Source: Saccharospirillum alexandrii
GTDB taxonomy: Bacteria; Pseudomonadota; Gammaproteobacteria; Pseudomonadales; Natronospirillaceae
Assembly: GCF_004000275.1 (NCBI RefSeq)
Contig: NZ_RCIP01000004.1
Coordinates: 124,001-188,000 of the forward strand
Length of the DNA stretch: 64,000 nt
Direction: 5' to 3'
Shown: positions 49,189 through 57,479 of the stretch, piece after piece
Position numbering within the stretch: the first letter of the stretch is position 1
How the letters are laid out: each line of letters opens with the position of its first letter
The notes under the pieces: generated by a model
Seen by the model: the letters and a program-made list of their open reading frames with translations, nothing else
What the model was told of the DNA's origin: nothing
The model's database searches: none
Position numbers and translations under genes: made by a program

Positions 49189-50046
49189 CTAGTCCATCCG
49201 CTCCCGAACCCGGTCCATGGCCACACAGAGTTCCGTTGCCCCGCTAACCAGGGCGGGAACGGGTCGGTGCATGGTGTCCGGGTCGGTTTCCAGCAATGCC
49301 CCGTTGGCAACCGCCTGTAACTGAGGCCACTGGTGCCAGCTGGTGTCATCACCCGAGGTAACGATCACCTCCGGGTTCTTGTCGATTACCGCCTCCAGGC
49401 TGACCTGGGGTGACAGCATCGGCAGATCAGCGAAGACGTTTACCCCACCGCACATCTCGATGATCTGGCTGATGAAGGTTGCTCCGTTCAACGTAATCAG
49501 TGGGTCGTGCCAGACCTGGTAAAACACCTGAAGCGGAGCTTTTTCGCCATACGTCCGGGTCAGGCGTTCAATGTCCGCACTGAACCGGTCAGCCACCCGG
49601 TTAGCACTCGTTTCCCGGCCGGTCAGCTGACCAAACTGACGCAAGGTACGATCAATATCGACGAAGGTTTGCGGGTCCGAGATGAAGACCGGGTATCCCA
49701 GAGACCGCAACCGGCGGATCTGGTCGCGATTGCCACCGCTGGTAAAGGCGATCAGCAAGTCGGGCTCGAGCGCCACGATGGCCTCGGTATTGAGGGCGTT
49801 GTAGTCGCCCACCCGGGGTAGTTCCTGCGCTGCAGACGGGTAATCCGCGTAGGCAACGGTGGCCAGAATCAGATCACCGGCATCGATATTGAACAGCAAC
49901 TCAGTCGCATGGGGAACCAGGCTGACGATGCGCTGGGCAGGCCGGTCGAGTAGCAGGGTGTCGCCGACATCGTCGACGAGTTGGATATCGGCCCATACCC
50001 AGGGGGTGAACACCAGCGCCATAACGCCGGTTAAAAACGGTTTCAT
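49189..50046 (-). CDS. Cobalamin-binding periplasmic protein, BtuF-like
   Basis: 285 residues from ATG 50046 (MKPFLTGVMALVFTPWVWA is the signal peptide); the frame extends upstream through the riboswitch but that is not coding. Substrate-binding protein of the type III family: PAQRIVSLVPHATELLFNI, GDYNALNTEAIVALEPDLLI, NPEVIVTSGDDTSW. Preceded by a B12 riboswitch, so a role in vitamin B12 capture is well supported. The ABC permease and ATPase (BtuCD) are not adjacent. Confidence 0.9.
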   Translation of the reverse strand: MKPFLTGVMALVFTPWVWADIQLVDDVGDTLLLDRPAQRIVSLVPHATELLFNIDAGDLILATVAYADYPSAAQELPRVGDYNALNTEAIVALEPDLLIAFTSGGNRDQIRRLRSLGYPVFISDPQTFVDIDRTLRQFGQLTGRETSANRVADRFSADIERLTRTYGEKAPLQVFYQVWHDPLITLNGATFISQIIEMCGGVNVFADLPMLSPQVSLEAVIDKNPEVIVTSGDDTSWHQWPQLQAVANGALLETDPDTMHRPVPALVSGATELCVAMDRVRERMD

Positions 50047-50079
50047 CAAAGAATGCTCCCTAACGCGAGGATGATGGAC

Positions 50080-50275
50080 ACACCGGTCAATTGACTGGAC
50101 CGGCGTCTCCTGGCCTGGACGGGCATTCGGGCTTCGACGATACCCAACCGGGCGGTTTTTAAGCCACTGGCTGATTCGCCTTACCGTTGCGCGACAGCTC
50201 CGGATTCTCACCGGATTCCCCCGTATTAGTCATCGCCGTGTAGGTTTCGCCCAGCAGGCCAAACCTGGCGATGCC
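50080..50275 (-). ncRNA. Cobalamin riboswitch
   Basis: On the minus strand, about 35-230 bases before the BtuF-like ATG, the leader holds GGGGGAATCCGGTGAGAATC, then GAGCTGTCGCGCAACGGTAA and, further on, the B12 box GGCCAGGAGACGCCGG. These are the conserved segments of the AdoCbl riboswitch in order. It should lower expression when B12 is plentiful. The 5' limit (P1/P2) is approximate. Confidence 0.92.
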
Positions 50276-50457
50276 CAAGTGCAGCGATAGTAGGGGAAGC
50301 GGCTATGCTTCACAATGGCGGTAACCTTGGTGTGCTGTGCAGCCTGAATTGGCTGTGTCATTATTAGCCGCCGGTCAGTGACCGATGCCGGTGGAAGCCT
50401 AAAGGCCTGTTTTCCCGGTTGGCCCTTATTACAAGAAACCCGCGAAGAGGATGCTGA

Positions 50458-51429
50458 ATGTTGCCGCTATACCCGGAGATTCGACCCTATAACCAAAGCC
50501 ATCTGGCGGTAAGCGGTGGTCATCAGCTCTATTTTGAAGAGTCGGGAACGGCCGATGGCCTGCCGGTGGTGGTGATCCATGGTGGCCCGGGAGCCGGATG
50601 TTCCGAGCAGATGCGGCGCTTCTTCGACCCCGAACACTACCGCATCATACTCTACGACCAGCGCGGTGCCGGTCGGTCCGAGCCCCATGCTGAAACCGAC
50701 AACAACACCTCAGAAGCTCTGGTCGACGACCTTGAACAGTTGCGTCAGCATCTGAGCATTGATCGATGGGTGCTGTTCGGTGGCAGTTGGGGCAGCACCC
50801 TGGCGTTACTCTACGCAGAGGCCTACCCAGGGCGGGTGTCTGCCATGATATTGCGTGGCATCTTTCTCGGCCGGCAGCAGGATCTCGACTGGCTGTATCG
50901 CAGTGGGGCCGGCCGGTACTTTCCGGAAGAGTGGGAGCGCTTTCTGGAACCGGTTGAAGGGACCACCGGAACCGACCTGGTCGAAGACTATTATCAGTTG
51001 TTGCATGGCAGCAATGATCTGGCGCGGGTTGGGGCTGCCAAGGCCTGGGCTCGCTGGGAGGCCGTTAATGCCTCGCTGCGACCCAGCACCCAGTCACTCG
51101 ACTACTTCACCCAGACGCATGTAGCGTTAAGTCTGGCGCGCATTTCGGCGCACTTCTTTCGCGAAAAGTGTTTTTTGGCCGACAACCAGATTCTGGAAGC
51201 GGCCGGAGCGCTGGCGGGCATACCCGGAACCATTGTTCATGGCCGCTACGACATGATCTGCCCGCCCGAGCAAGCCTGGGCCTTGTCGAAACACTGGCCG
51301 GATGCCGAGCTCGACTTTATTCGTGAAGGCGGTCATTCCGCCTTCGATCCGGCCAACGTCGATGCGCTGGTGCGTGCCACGCAAAAATGGAGTCGCTACC
51401 TGCTTCATGACCCCGGGCGGGCAGAATAG
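50458..51429 (+). CDS. pip: Proline iminopeptidase
   Basis: 323 residues. Cleaves N-terminal proline from peptides in the cytosol. S33 alpha/beta hydrolase with HGGPGAGCSEQMRRFFDP (oxyanion region), DQRGAGRSEPHA and the nucleophile elbow FGGSWGSTLAL (Ser near residue 110); acid and His are near GRYDMICP and EGGHSAFD. All match the proline iminopeptidase branch. The preceding gap contains the riboswitch of the divergent gene and no other feature I can identify. Confidence 0.95.
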   Translation: MLPLYPEIRPYNQSHLAVSGGHQLYFEESGTADGLPVVVIHGGPGAGCSEQMRRFFDPEHYRIILYDQRGAGRSEPHAETDNNTSEALVDDLEQLRQHLSIDRWVLFGGSWGSTLALLYAEAYPGRVSAMILRGIFLGRQQDLDWLYRSGAGRYFPEEWERFLEPVEGTTGTDLVEDYYQLLHGSNDLARVGAAKAWARWEAVNASLRPSTQSLDYFTQTHVALSLARISAHFFREKCFLADNQILEAAGALAGIPGTIVHGRYDMICPPEQAWALSKHWPDAELDFIREGGHSAFDPANVDALVRATQKWSRYLLHDPGRAE

Positions 51430-51513
51430 GCTCATTGGGGTCGTTTTTTTGACAAACTCGACTATGGTATCAACGCACCTTTACTGACCTTCCCGCCAAC
51501 TGGACGTTATTGC

Positions 51514-51951
51514 ATGAAAGCCCTGATTCAGCGTGTCACCCAGGCACAGGTTACTGTCGACAATGCCACCATCGGTGCCATTGATCAGGGCTTGCTTGTA
51601 CTGGTGGGCATCGATCCGGATGATGACGCGCCGAACATCCACAAAATGGCCCATCGATTGCTTCATTATCGTGTGTTTGCCGATGCCGACGGGCGCATGA
51701 ACCTGAACGTCCAGCAGGTCAGTGGTGGCGTATTGCTGGTGCCGCAATTCACGCTCTCGGCCGATACCCGCAAGGGTCTGCGGCCCAGCTTTACGTCGGC
51801 CGCCACCCCGGAACACGGAGTCACGGTGTTTTCGTCCCTGGTTGAAGCAGTGAAACAGCGCCACCCCAGGGTCGAGACCGGCCAGTTTGGCGCCAACATG
51901 CAAGTGAGCCTGACGAACGACGGGCCGGTTACTTTCTTGCTGGAACACTGA
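51514..51951 (+). CDS. dtd: D-aminoacyl-tRNA deacylase
   Basis: 145 residues, full length. Removes D-amino acids from mischarged tRNAs. QRVTQAQVTVDNATIGAIDQG at the start, GVLLVPQFTLSADTRKGLRP (normally SQFTL, here PQFTL) and the terminal NDGPVTFLLE with the GP cross-subunit motif. The S-to-P change in the SQFTL loop is a minor deviation. Follows pip on the same strand after 84 bases. Confidence 0.95.
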   Translation: MKALIQRVTQAQVTVDNATIGAIDQGLLVLVGIDPDDDAPNIHKMAHRLLHYRVFADADGRMNLNVQQVSGGVLLVPQFTLSADTRKGLRPSFTSAATPEHGVTVFSSLVEAVKQRHPRVETGQFGANMQVSLTNDGPVTFLLEH

Positions 51952-52097
51952 ATGCCAACAGGCTGAACGCGTGACGAGTCATCCTTTAGTGGGAGGCGCA
52001 AACGACACCCCTGCAATCGCTTGTTGGCACTGAGGCCTTTACAATGACCGACCTTCAACAAAAAAAACATGACCGCTTTGATGACTGAGATTGCCCC

Positions 52098-54248
52098 GTG
52101 ACCACGGACCAGCCCGACACATTTGATGTCTGCCTCGAGCAGGCTTGGCGAATAATGCTTTCGGATGCAGATTCGGCACTGGCACTTTTGGTACAGGCCA
52201 GAGCGATGGTTGGTCAAGATACATTAAGGGCTTGCCAACTGTCGTTTCATGAAGGCTGGGGTTACAACTTCAGCGGAGACTACCTGCAAGCGCTTAAACG
52301 GTTTTCCGACGCGTCAACGCTGGCTGAACAACTTAAGGACCCCGAGGAATTCTGGCGCATTCATAACGGCAAGGGAATGGCCTATCAGGGTATGGGGCAG
52401 TATGGCGAAGCGCTATACCATTATCGCCAGTCGCTGGTAATCTCCCAGTCGGTTGGCAACATGAACGGCATCTATGCCTCCCTGCTGAATTTAGCGCTAC
52501 TAAACTACGAAATCGACGATCTGAGCAGTGTAGAAGAGCTGCTTAATCAAATGTTGGGGCTCGACAACTCTGAAGTCAATGCCGAGAATCTCGGTGAAGC
52601 CGCCCTGTTACAAGCCCACCTGCACAGCCGGCACAGCCGCTTTCAGGATGCGCTGCTCGGTTGCCGTGCCGCACTTGAATACGCCCGCCAGCTGAATTTC
52701 GGCCATCTGGAAATTCAGGCGCTGATCGCCGTTGCCCGCTGCCAGCGCCTGCAGAACCGCCTGGTCGAGGCTGAAACCACCTTGCTGGTGACCATCGATC
52801 ACCCCGAGTTCGATAAAGAAGGGGTCACCGGGCTCTACGCTTACATCGAGCTGGCCAAGGTGCTCGCCTCCACCGGACAATTTTCCCGGGCGGTGCATAC
52901 GCTGCGCCAGGGGCTGCGCCGAGAGGGCTTGCCCGAATTCAGCCTGATTCAGCAACGTGCGCTGGAAACCCTGGCGGTGTGTCTGGATCGGGCCAAAAAA
53001 TACCGGGCCGCGCACATAGTTCTGCGCCTGGCGCTGGATCTTGAACGCAAGCTGCAACAACGGGACGTGCGTCGCCAGATCGAGTTGCGGCAATACGAAG
53101 CCAAGATGGAAGACGAACGTCTGGCCCGGCAGATCGCGCAGCACGAGAACCGGCAGCTCAAGGCCGCCCAATCCCGGCTGCAGCTGATCAATGAGCTGGC
53201 TCGCCAGCTGGCCTCGTCGCTGCGCATGGACGATATCGGCCAAAAGCTGTACGACATTGTTCGCCAGCGGCTCGATGTGCACTTTGTCTCGCTGGCGCTG
53301 AACCGCCCGGACGTTGAAGCCATTGAATACGTGATGGTCATTGACGACGGCGTCCGGCTGCCTGGGTTTTCTATCCCCTACTCATTCGATCAAAGCCGGG
53401 CAGTGCAGGCGATTCGTTCCGGCGAACCGCTGATGATCAGCGGAGAAAAACACTCGCTCAGCTCGTTCAGGCTGGGTGATAACCGCAAGTTGCCGTTGTC
53501 TCAGCTGTTCGTGCCATTGATTCATAACCAGGCCGTCATCGGCATGGTGTCGCTGCAAAGTTCCGTGGCTGAACGCTTTGGCTCCGATGAGTTGGAGTTA
53601 TTGAGCTCGCTGGCACCCTTCATTGCCATTACGCTGAGCAATGCATTGAGTCACCAGCAACTGTACGAAGTGAATACCGCCCTGTCGCACGAGAAAACCC
53701 AGATAGAAGCGGCCCAGCAACGCATCGAGTACATGGCGAATCACGACACCCTGACGCGCCTGCCCAACCGGCGACTGCTGGTCAACTTTGTGGATGAGCG
53801 GATCGCGATGGCCAATGAATCCGGCCGGGCTTTCTATCTGGTGTACATCGACCTCGATGGATTCAAACCGGTGAACGACCGCCATGGTCACCGCGTAGGC
53901 GACTCCGTCTTGATGGCGCTTGCAAGCCGGCTTTCCGATGCCCTGCGCAAGACCGATTTCGCCGCCCGCGTCGGCGGCGACGAGTTTGTGATCATTGTGG
54001 ATGATTTCGACAACGAACCGGCCATTCACGCCTTTATCAGCCGAATGCTCTCGGTCATAGAAAAACCGGTGGTTTCCAATAACGAGCAGGTCGCGGTGTC
54101 GGCCAGCATTGGCGTGGCACGGTACGGATCACACGGGCGGGATCTGGATACGCTGATGCACCATGCCGACCAGGCCATGTATGGCATCAAGCGCTCCGGA
54201 AAGGGCGGTATTGCCTACGCCGAGCAACACCCGCGCACGCTGTTTTAA
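52098..54248 (+). CDS. TPR-GAF-GGDEF diguanylate cyclase
   Basis: 716 residues from GTG 52098; no ATG fits the frame near here. The first about 300 residues are helical repeats of TPR type (for example GKGMAYQGMGQYGEALYHYR), then a coiled coil (about 315-365), a GAF domain (about 365-520) and a GGDEF domain with intact RVGGDEFVIIV and an RKTD I-site, plus DGFKPVNDRHGHRVGD. No membrane segment. A soluble cyclic-di-GMP synthase; the TPR and GAF parts probably respond to protein partners or ligands. Confidence 0.92.
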   Translation: MTTDQPDTFDVCLEQAWRIMLSDADSALALLVQARAMVGQDTLRACQLSFHEGWGYNFSGDYLQALKRFSDASTLAEQLKDPEEFWRIHNGKGMAYQGMGQYGEALYHYRQSLVISQSVGNMNGIYASLLNLALLNYEIDDLSSVEELLNQMLGLDNSEVNAENLGEAALLQAHLHSRHSRFQDALLGCRAALEYARQLNFGHLEIQALIAVARCQRLQNRLVEAETTLLVTIDHPEFDKEGVTGLYAYIELAKVLASTGQFSRAVHTLRQGLRREGLPEFSLIQQRALETLAVCLDRAKKYRAAHIVLRLALDLERKLQQRDVRRQIELRQYEAKMEDERLARQIAQHENRQLKAAQSRLQLINELARQLASSLRMDDIGQKLYDIVRQRLDVHFVSLALNRPDVEAIEYVMVIDDGVRLPGFSIPYSFDQSRAVQAIRSGEPLMISGEKHSLSSFRLGDNRKLPLSQLFVPLIHNQAVIGMVSLQSSVAERFGSDELELLSSLAPFIAITLSNALSHQQLYEVNTALSHEKTQIEAAQQRIEYMANHDTLTRLPNRRLLVNFVDERIAMANESGRAFYLVYIDLDGFKPVNDRHGHRVGDSVLMALASRLSDALRKTDFAARVGGDEFVIIVDDFDNEPAIHAFISRMLSVIEKPVVSNNEQVAVSASIGVARYGSHGRDLDTLMHHADQAMYGIKRSGKGGIAYAEQHPRTLF

Positions 54249-54258
54249 CCGGCCCGAT

Positions 54259-54609
54259 TCAGGCGCCGGAAAAACTCAGAATCTTGATGGCCAGGCTGGC
54301 AAACACCAGCAGACTGACCAGCCAGCTCCAGAACACCAGAGTTTCCCATAGGTGCCGGGCCCGTTGCCGCAGACCTTTGGGCGGGTCTTTTTCCGGCCGG
54401 GTCAGCGCCAGCAGCGCACCCAGTAACACCAGCCCCAGGCCAGCGACAAAGCCGGTAAAGAGTTCGTCTCCGTTGAGTTCAGGGTGTGCCACCGCCCAGC
54501 CGATCATGGCCGGGAACACCAGGGCACCCAGTGTCATTAACGGCCATGCCAGCCGACGCATCGGGTAGAGCCGTACCAGGGTTGCGTGTTGCAGGGTCAT
54601 CAGTTTCAT
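54259..54609 (-). CDS. Hypothetical inner-membrane protein
   Basis: 116 residues with three hydrophobic segments (WPLMTLGALVFPAMIGWAVA, GFVAGLGLVLLGALLALT and TLVFWSWLVSLLVFASLAIK) and a positively charged loop between the second and third. Not recognised as a named family. Convergent with the diguanylate cyclase gene. Reads from ATG 54609 with no strong upstream signal. Confidence 0.7.
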   Translation of the reverse strand: MKLMTLQHATLVRLYPMRRLAWPLMTLGALVFPAMIGWAVAHPELNGDELFTGFVAGLGLVLLGALLALTRPEKDPPKGLRQRARHLWETLVFWSWLVSLLVFASLAIKILSFSGA

Positions 54610-54672
54610 TGGGGAATGGCGTGCACCAGCGGTTGAATGGACTAACAGTTCGATTTGGGCCCATCCTGCCCG

Positions 54673-55407
54673 TTATTGGGGGCGGGTGTCCAGAAAGTCG
54701 CGCATCCAGCGTGCAATTCGTTCGCCCTGGTGGTCAACCGCCAGACTTTCGACAACCGCCTGCATCTGCTCGGCGGTAATATCGCCTTCACGGTAGCCCA
54801 GCAACGCCTGCTGATAGTCTTTGGTGAATTCTGGGTGCCCCTGAAAACACAGCACCCTACCCGGAATGTGATAGGCCGCGTAGCGACAGAAATCGTTGGT
54901 GAGCAGGGTTTCAGCACCCGGCGGCAAGGCCAGCACCTGATCGCGATGGCTGATCAGTAACGATACCGGTTCAGGCTGATCGACAAAGGCGGGCAGGTCG
55001 GCCCGGGCCTGGTCATCAAAATCGTAGGTCATCACCCCGAGTCCCCAGCCTCGGTCGGCTCGCCCGGCGGCCCCGCCCAGGGCATGCGCCAGCAACTGAT
55101 GGCCAAAACAAATGCCGATGATGGGCTTTTCAGCCTCATAGACGTCTTTGCAGAAGGCACGCAACCGGACAATCCAGTCGTCGTCGGCAAAGGCATCGTG
55201 CTGGCTGCCAGTGATCAGGTAGGCATCGAAGTCGCCGATCGATTCCGGGTACTTTCCGTCAATGACCGGGAAAACCTCGATATTCCCGCTGAAATCGACG
55301 CTGTTTAACAGGGTCGTGAACATCCGCCCATAGCTGTGATAGCTCGGTTTCAGTGCAGGTCGCAGCACATCGGTTTCCAGGATGGCCAGTTTCAGAGGAG
55401 CTGTCAT
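54673..55407 (-). CDS. Class I glutamine amidotransferase-like protein
   Basis: 244 residues from ATG 55407 (MTAPLKLAILETDVLRP), after a 21-residue in-frame extension that is not family-like. The nucleophile elbow GICFGHQLLAHALGG places the Cys near residue 100; the catalytic His/Glu are in FQGHPEFTKDY. This is the guaA-like stand-alone amidotransferase or gamma-glutamyl hydrolase group; partner and substrate are unknown. A small hairpin (GCGGCTCC / GGAGCCGC, 55514-55533) lies in the gap upstream. Confidence 0.88.
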   Translation of the reverse strand: MTAPLKLAILETDVLRPALKPSYHSYGRMFTTLLNSVDFSGNIEVFPVIDGKYPESIGDFDAYLITGSQHDAFADDDWIVRLRAFCKDVYEAEKPIIGICFGHQLLAHALGGAAGRADRGWGLGVMTYDFDDQARADLPAFVDQPEPVSLLISHRDQVLALPPGAETLLTNDFCRYAAYHIPGRVLCFQGHPEFTKDYQQALLGYREGDITAEQMQAVVESLAVDHQGERIARWMRDFLDTRPQ

Positions 55408-55552
55408 AGGGGTCGGAATTTCCGCATCAGAAGTCGCAAGGCAGGGTACAGACGGCCGCAGCAGGGCCAAACCCGGTGTTGGGCCATTATGGTTATGGCG
55501 ACGCGGATTTCAAGCGGCTCCGGATGGAGCCGCCTGTTAGAACGAATCCGAT

Positions 55553-56227
55553 TTAGTCGGCAACGATGGCCTCTAGGCTGATTTCAACCCGGCGATTGGA
55601 CGCCCGGCCCGTGGCAGTGCTGTTGTCGGCAATAGGGCGCAGTTCCCCGTAGCCTTCAGCGGCAACGCGTTCAAACGCTATGCCCTTGCTCAGCAACACT
55701 TCGGCAACACTGGCGGCACGACGTTCAGACAGCAGTTGGTTGTAGCTTTCAGCGCCAGTGCTGTCAGTGTGCCCCTCAATGGTGACCAGGGTGTTTTCAT
55801 ATTCCTGAACGACCCGGGCAACCGAGTTCAGCGTGTCCATAAAGTCGGGACGCAGCTCGGAGCTGTTAGTATCGAAGGTGATGTTGCCGGGCATGATCAG
55901 GTTGATTTCGCCTTCTTCGGTGCGCTCGACCTGCACACCGCTGTTGACCAGTTCTTCACGCAGTTCCGCTTCCTGCCGGTCCATATACAGGCCCACGCCG
56001 CCACCGGCGACGCCGCCAATGCCGGCACCGATTAAGGCACGTTTGGCGCGTTCTTCCTTCGGCGCGGTGGCGGCACCGAGAACGGCGCCAATCAGGCCAC
56101 CCGCGATAGCGCCCTTGGACGCGCCGCTGACCTGTGATTCGCCCGTGTACGCATCAAGCGTAGTACAACCGGTTAACACCGCGCCAGACAGAGCCAGTGG
56201 CAGCGCCAGTTTATGCCAGGTATTCAT
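55553..56227 (-). CDS. OmpA-family lipoprotein (glycine-zipper type)
   Basis: 224 residues from ATG 56227. Signal sequence with lipobox LTGC (Cys near residue 21), a glycine-zipper stretch (GAIAGGLIGAVLGAATAP and GAGIGGVAGGGVGLYMDR), and a C-terminal OmpA peptidoglycan-binding domain: ITFDTNSSELRPDFMD, IEGHTDSTGAESYNQLLSER, GRASNRRVEISL. It resembles YiaD and tethers the outer membrane to the cell wall. Followed on the same strand by the amidotransferase gene. Confidence 0.92.
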   Translation of the reverse strand: MNTWHKLALPLALSGAVLTGCTTLDAYTGESQVSGASKGAIAGGLIGAVLGAATAPKEERAKRALIGAGIGGVAGGGVGLYMDRQEAELREELVNSGVQVERTEEGEINLIMPGNITFDTNSSELRPDFMDTLNSVARVVQEYENTLVTIEGHTDSTGAESYNQLLSERRAASVAEVLLSKGIAFERVAAEGYGELRPIADNSTATGRASNRRVEISLEAIVAD

Positions 56228-56305
56228 CATTGATTCTCCGTTTCATACATCAGGGTCGGCCAGCATGGGCTGCCCGAAAAATACAGGGTAAAAGGCTAAT
56301 ATGAA

Positions 56306-56836
56306 TCATCGTTTAAATCGATGACTGATCAGATCCAGCGGTAAGGCGGACGACTGTTTTGCCTCCTCCATCACAATATAACTCTTGGACTCCCGCACGT
56401 GCGGCAGTGCCAGCAACAGATCACCCAGGTACTTACGGTAGCTGGGCAAGTCCGTCAGCCGTATTTTAACCAGATAATCCGACTGACCCGACACCAGGTG
56501 GCATTCTTGTACGTAACTGAGGCCATCGACCGCTTTGCGAAACTCATCAAACGCCTCGGCCGACTGATTCGACAGGGTGATCTCGATAAACACCAGCAAG
56601 CCCAGCCCCAATGCCTCGGGCGACAGTATCGCCTGGTAACCCTGAATCAGACCTGACTGTTCGAGCCGTTTTACCCGGTCCATGCAAGGCGTCGTTGACA
56701 ATCCGACCGTTTGAGCCAGATCGACGTAGGAGATGCGAGCGTTATCTTGCAGGGTTCGAAGGATCTTCAGATCAATTCGATCCAGCTTACGGCTCTTGCC
56801 GGAATCAGCAGAGGTAGGGTGGGTGGTGTCGGACAT
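56306..56836 (-). CDS. Lrp/AsnC-family transcriptional regulator
   Basis: 176 residues from ATG 56836. The Lrp helix-turn-helix is seen as DRIDLKILRTLQDNARISYV then STTPCMDRVKRLEQSGLI; the C-terminal RAM domain, which binds amino acids, includes ECHLVSGQSDYLVKIRL. Typical of Lrp (leucine-responsive) rather than AsnC by its VGLSTTPC motif. It may control amino-acid metabolism genes; targets not shown. The tRNA-Pro promoter lies just upstream, read the other way. Confidence 0.93.
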   Translation of the reverse strand: MSDTTHPTSADSGKSRKLDRIDLKILRTLQDNARISYVDLAQTVGLSTTPCMDRVKRLEQSGLIQGYQAILSPEALGLGLLVFIEITLSNQSAEAFDEFRKAVDGLSYVQECHLVSGQSDYLVKIRLTDLPSYRKYLGDLLLALPHVRESKSYIVMEEAKQSSALPLDLISHRFKR

Positions 56837-56920
56837 CGATATTCCCCGGAAAGTTCCTTCAGCATACCTGACCCCCCGACGTTGAAGCAATCCGCATACC
56901 CACGACCGTCACGGGTGGAG

Positions 56921-56949
56921 TTGACGCCAACCCGGCGACTTCGTACTAT
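56921..56949 (+). promoter_or_regulatory. Sigma-70 promoter of tRNA-Pro
   Basis: TTGACG (56921-56926) and TACTAT (56944-56949) are spaced by exactly 17 bases, near the sigma-70 consensus. The following TGCGCAGC is a GC-rich discriminator as in stable-RNA promoters under stringent control. The tRNA starts about 70 bases downstream of the predicted start site. Confidence 0.75.
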
Positions 56950-57026
56950 TGCGCAGCTCGTATAACCACGCCGGACATTCCCGCAAATGCCCCGTGAAAT
57001 CAATGGTTTGCGACGCCGACCTTTAT

Positions 57027-57103
57027 CGGAGAGTAGCTCAGCTTGGTAGAGCACTACGTTCGGGACGTAGGGGTCGCAGGTTCGAATCCTGTCTCTCCGA
57101 CCA
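57027..57103 (+). tRNA. tRNA-Pro(CGG)
   Basis: 77 bases with encoded CCA. Acceptor arms CGGAGAG and CTCTCCG pair fully; the anticodon arm is CTACG-TTCGGGA-CGTAG, giving anticodon CGG for proline. D loop and GTTCGAATC T loop are present. Its 3' 13 bases (GTCTCTCCGACCA) recur every 97 bases in the tandem repeat that follows. Confidence 0.97.
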
Positions 57104-57394
57104 ATCAAAATCAGTGTTAAATCCAACCCGCCGACACGAGTCGGGCGACCCGTGGGTCGCAGCAGGATGGCCTGCCCGTTCAATCCCGTCTCTCCGACCA
57201 ATCAAAATCAGTGTTAAATCCAACCCGCCGACACGAGTCGGGCGACCCGTGGGTCGCAGCAGGATGGCCTGCCCGTTCAATCCCGTCTCTCCGACCAATC
57301 AAAATCAGTGTTAAATCCAACCCGCCGACACGAGTCGGGCGACCCGTGGGTCGCAGCAGGATGGCCTTCCCGTTCAATCCCGTCTCTCCGACCA
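57091..57394 (+). repeat. 97-bp tandem repeat with tRNA 3' end in every unit
   Basis: Three full 97-base units begin at 57091, 57188 and 57285, each opening with GTCTCTCCGACCA, identical to the tRNA-Pro 3' end; a fourth copy of that 13-mer ends the array at 57382-57394. Units differ by as little as one base (G to T near 57367 in unit 3), so amplification is recent. The unit end (GGGTCGCAG ... GTTCAATCCC) also resembles the T-arm. Frames change between units because 97 is not a multiple of 3, so a coding role is unlikely. The plan matches the E. coli tyrT locus, where rtT RNA is made from repeats carrying the tRNA-Tyr 3' end. Confidence 0.92.
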
Positions 57395-57479
57395 ACCTTC
57401 CTCTTTCGTTAATATCCCCAGGGCATGAGCCAGCGCGACAGCCGGTGTTGGCGTTAGGCTGGTCGCTATCCCATGACGA

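Noticed and set aside
57038-57395. Open frames on both strands across the tRNA-Pro repeats (repeated GQAILLRPTGRPT-type peptides)
   Set aside because: They run through the tRNA and change frame with each 97-base unit; no start signals. They reflect the repeat, not genes.
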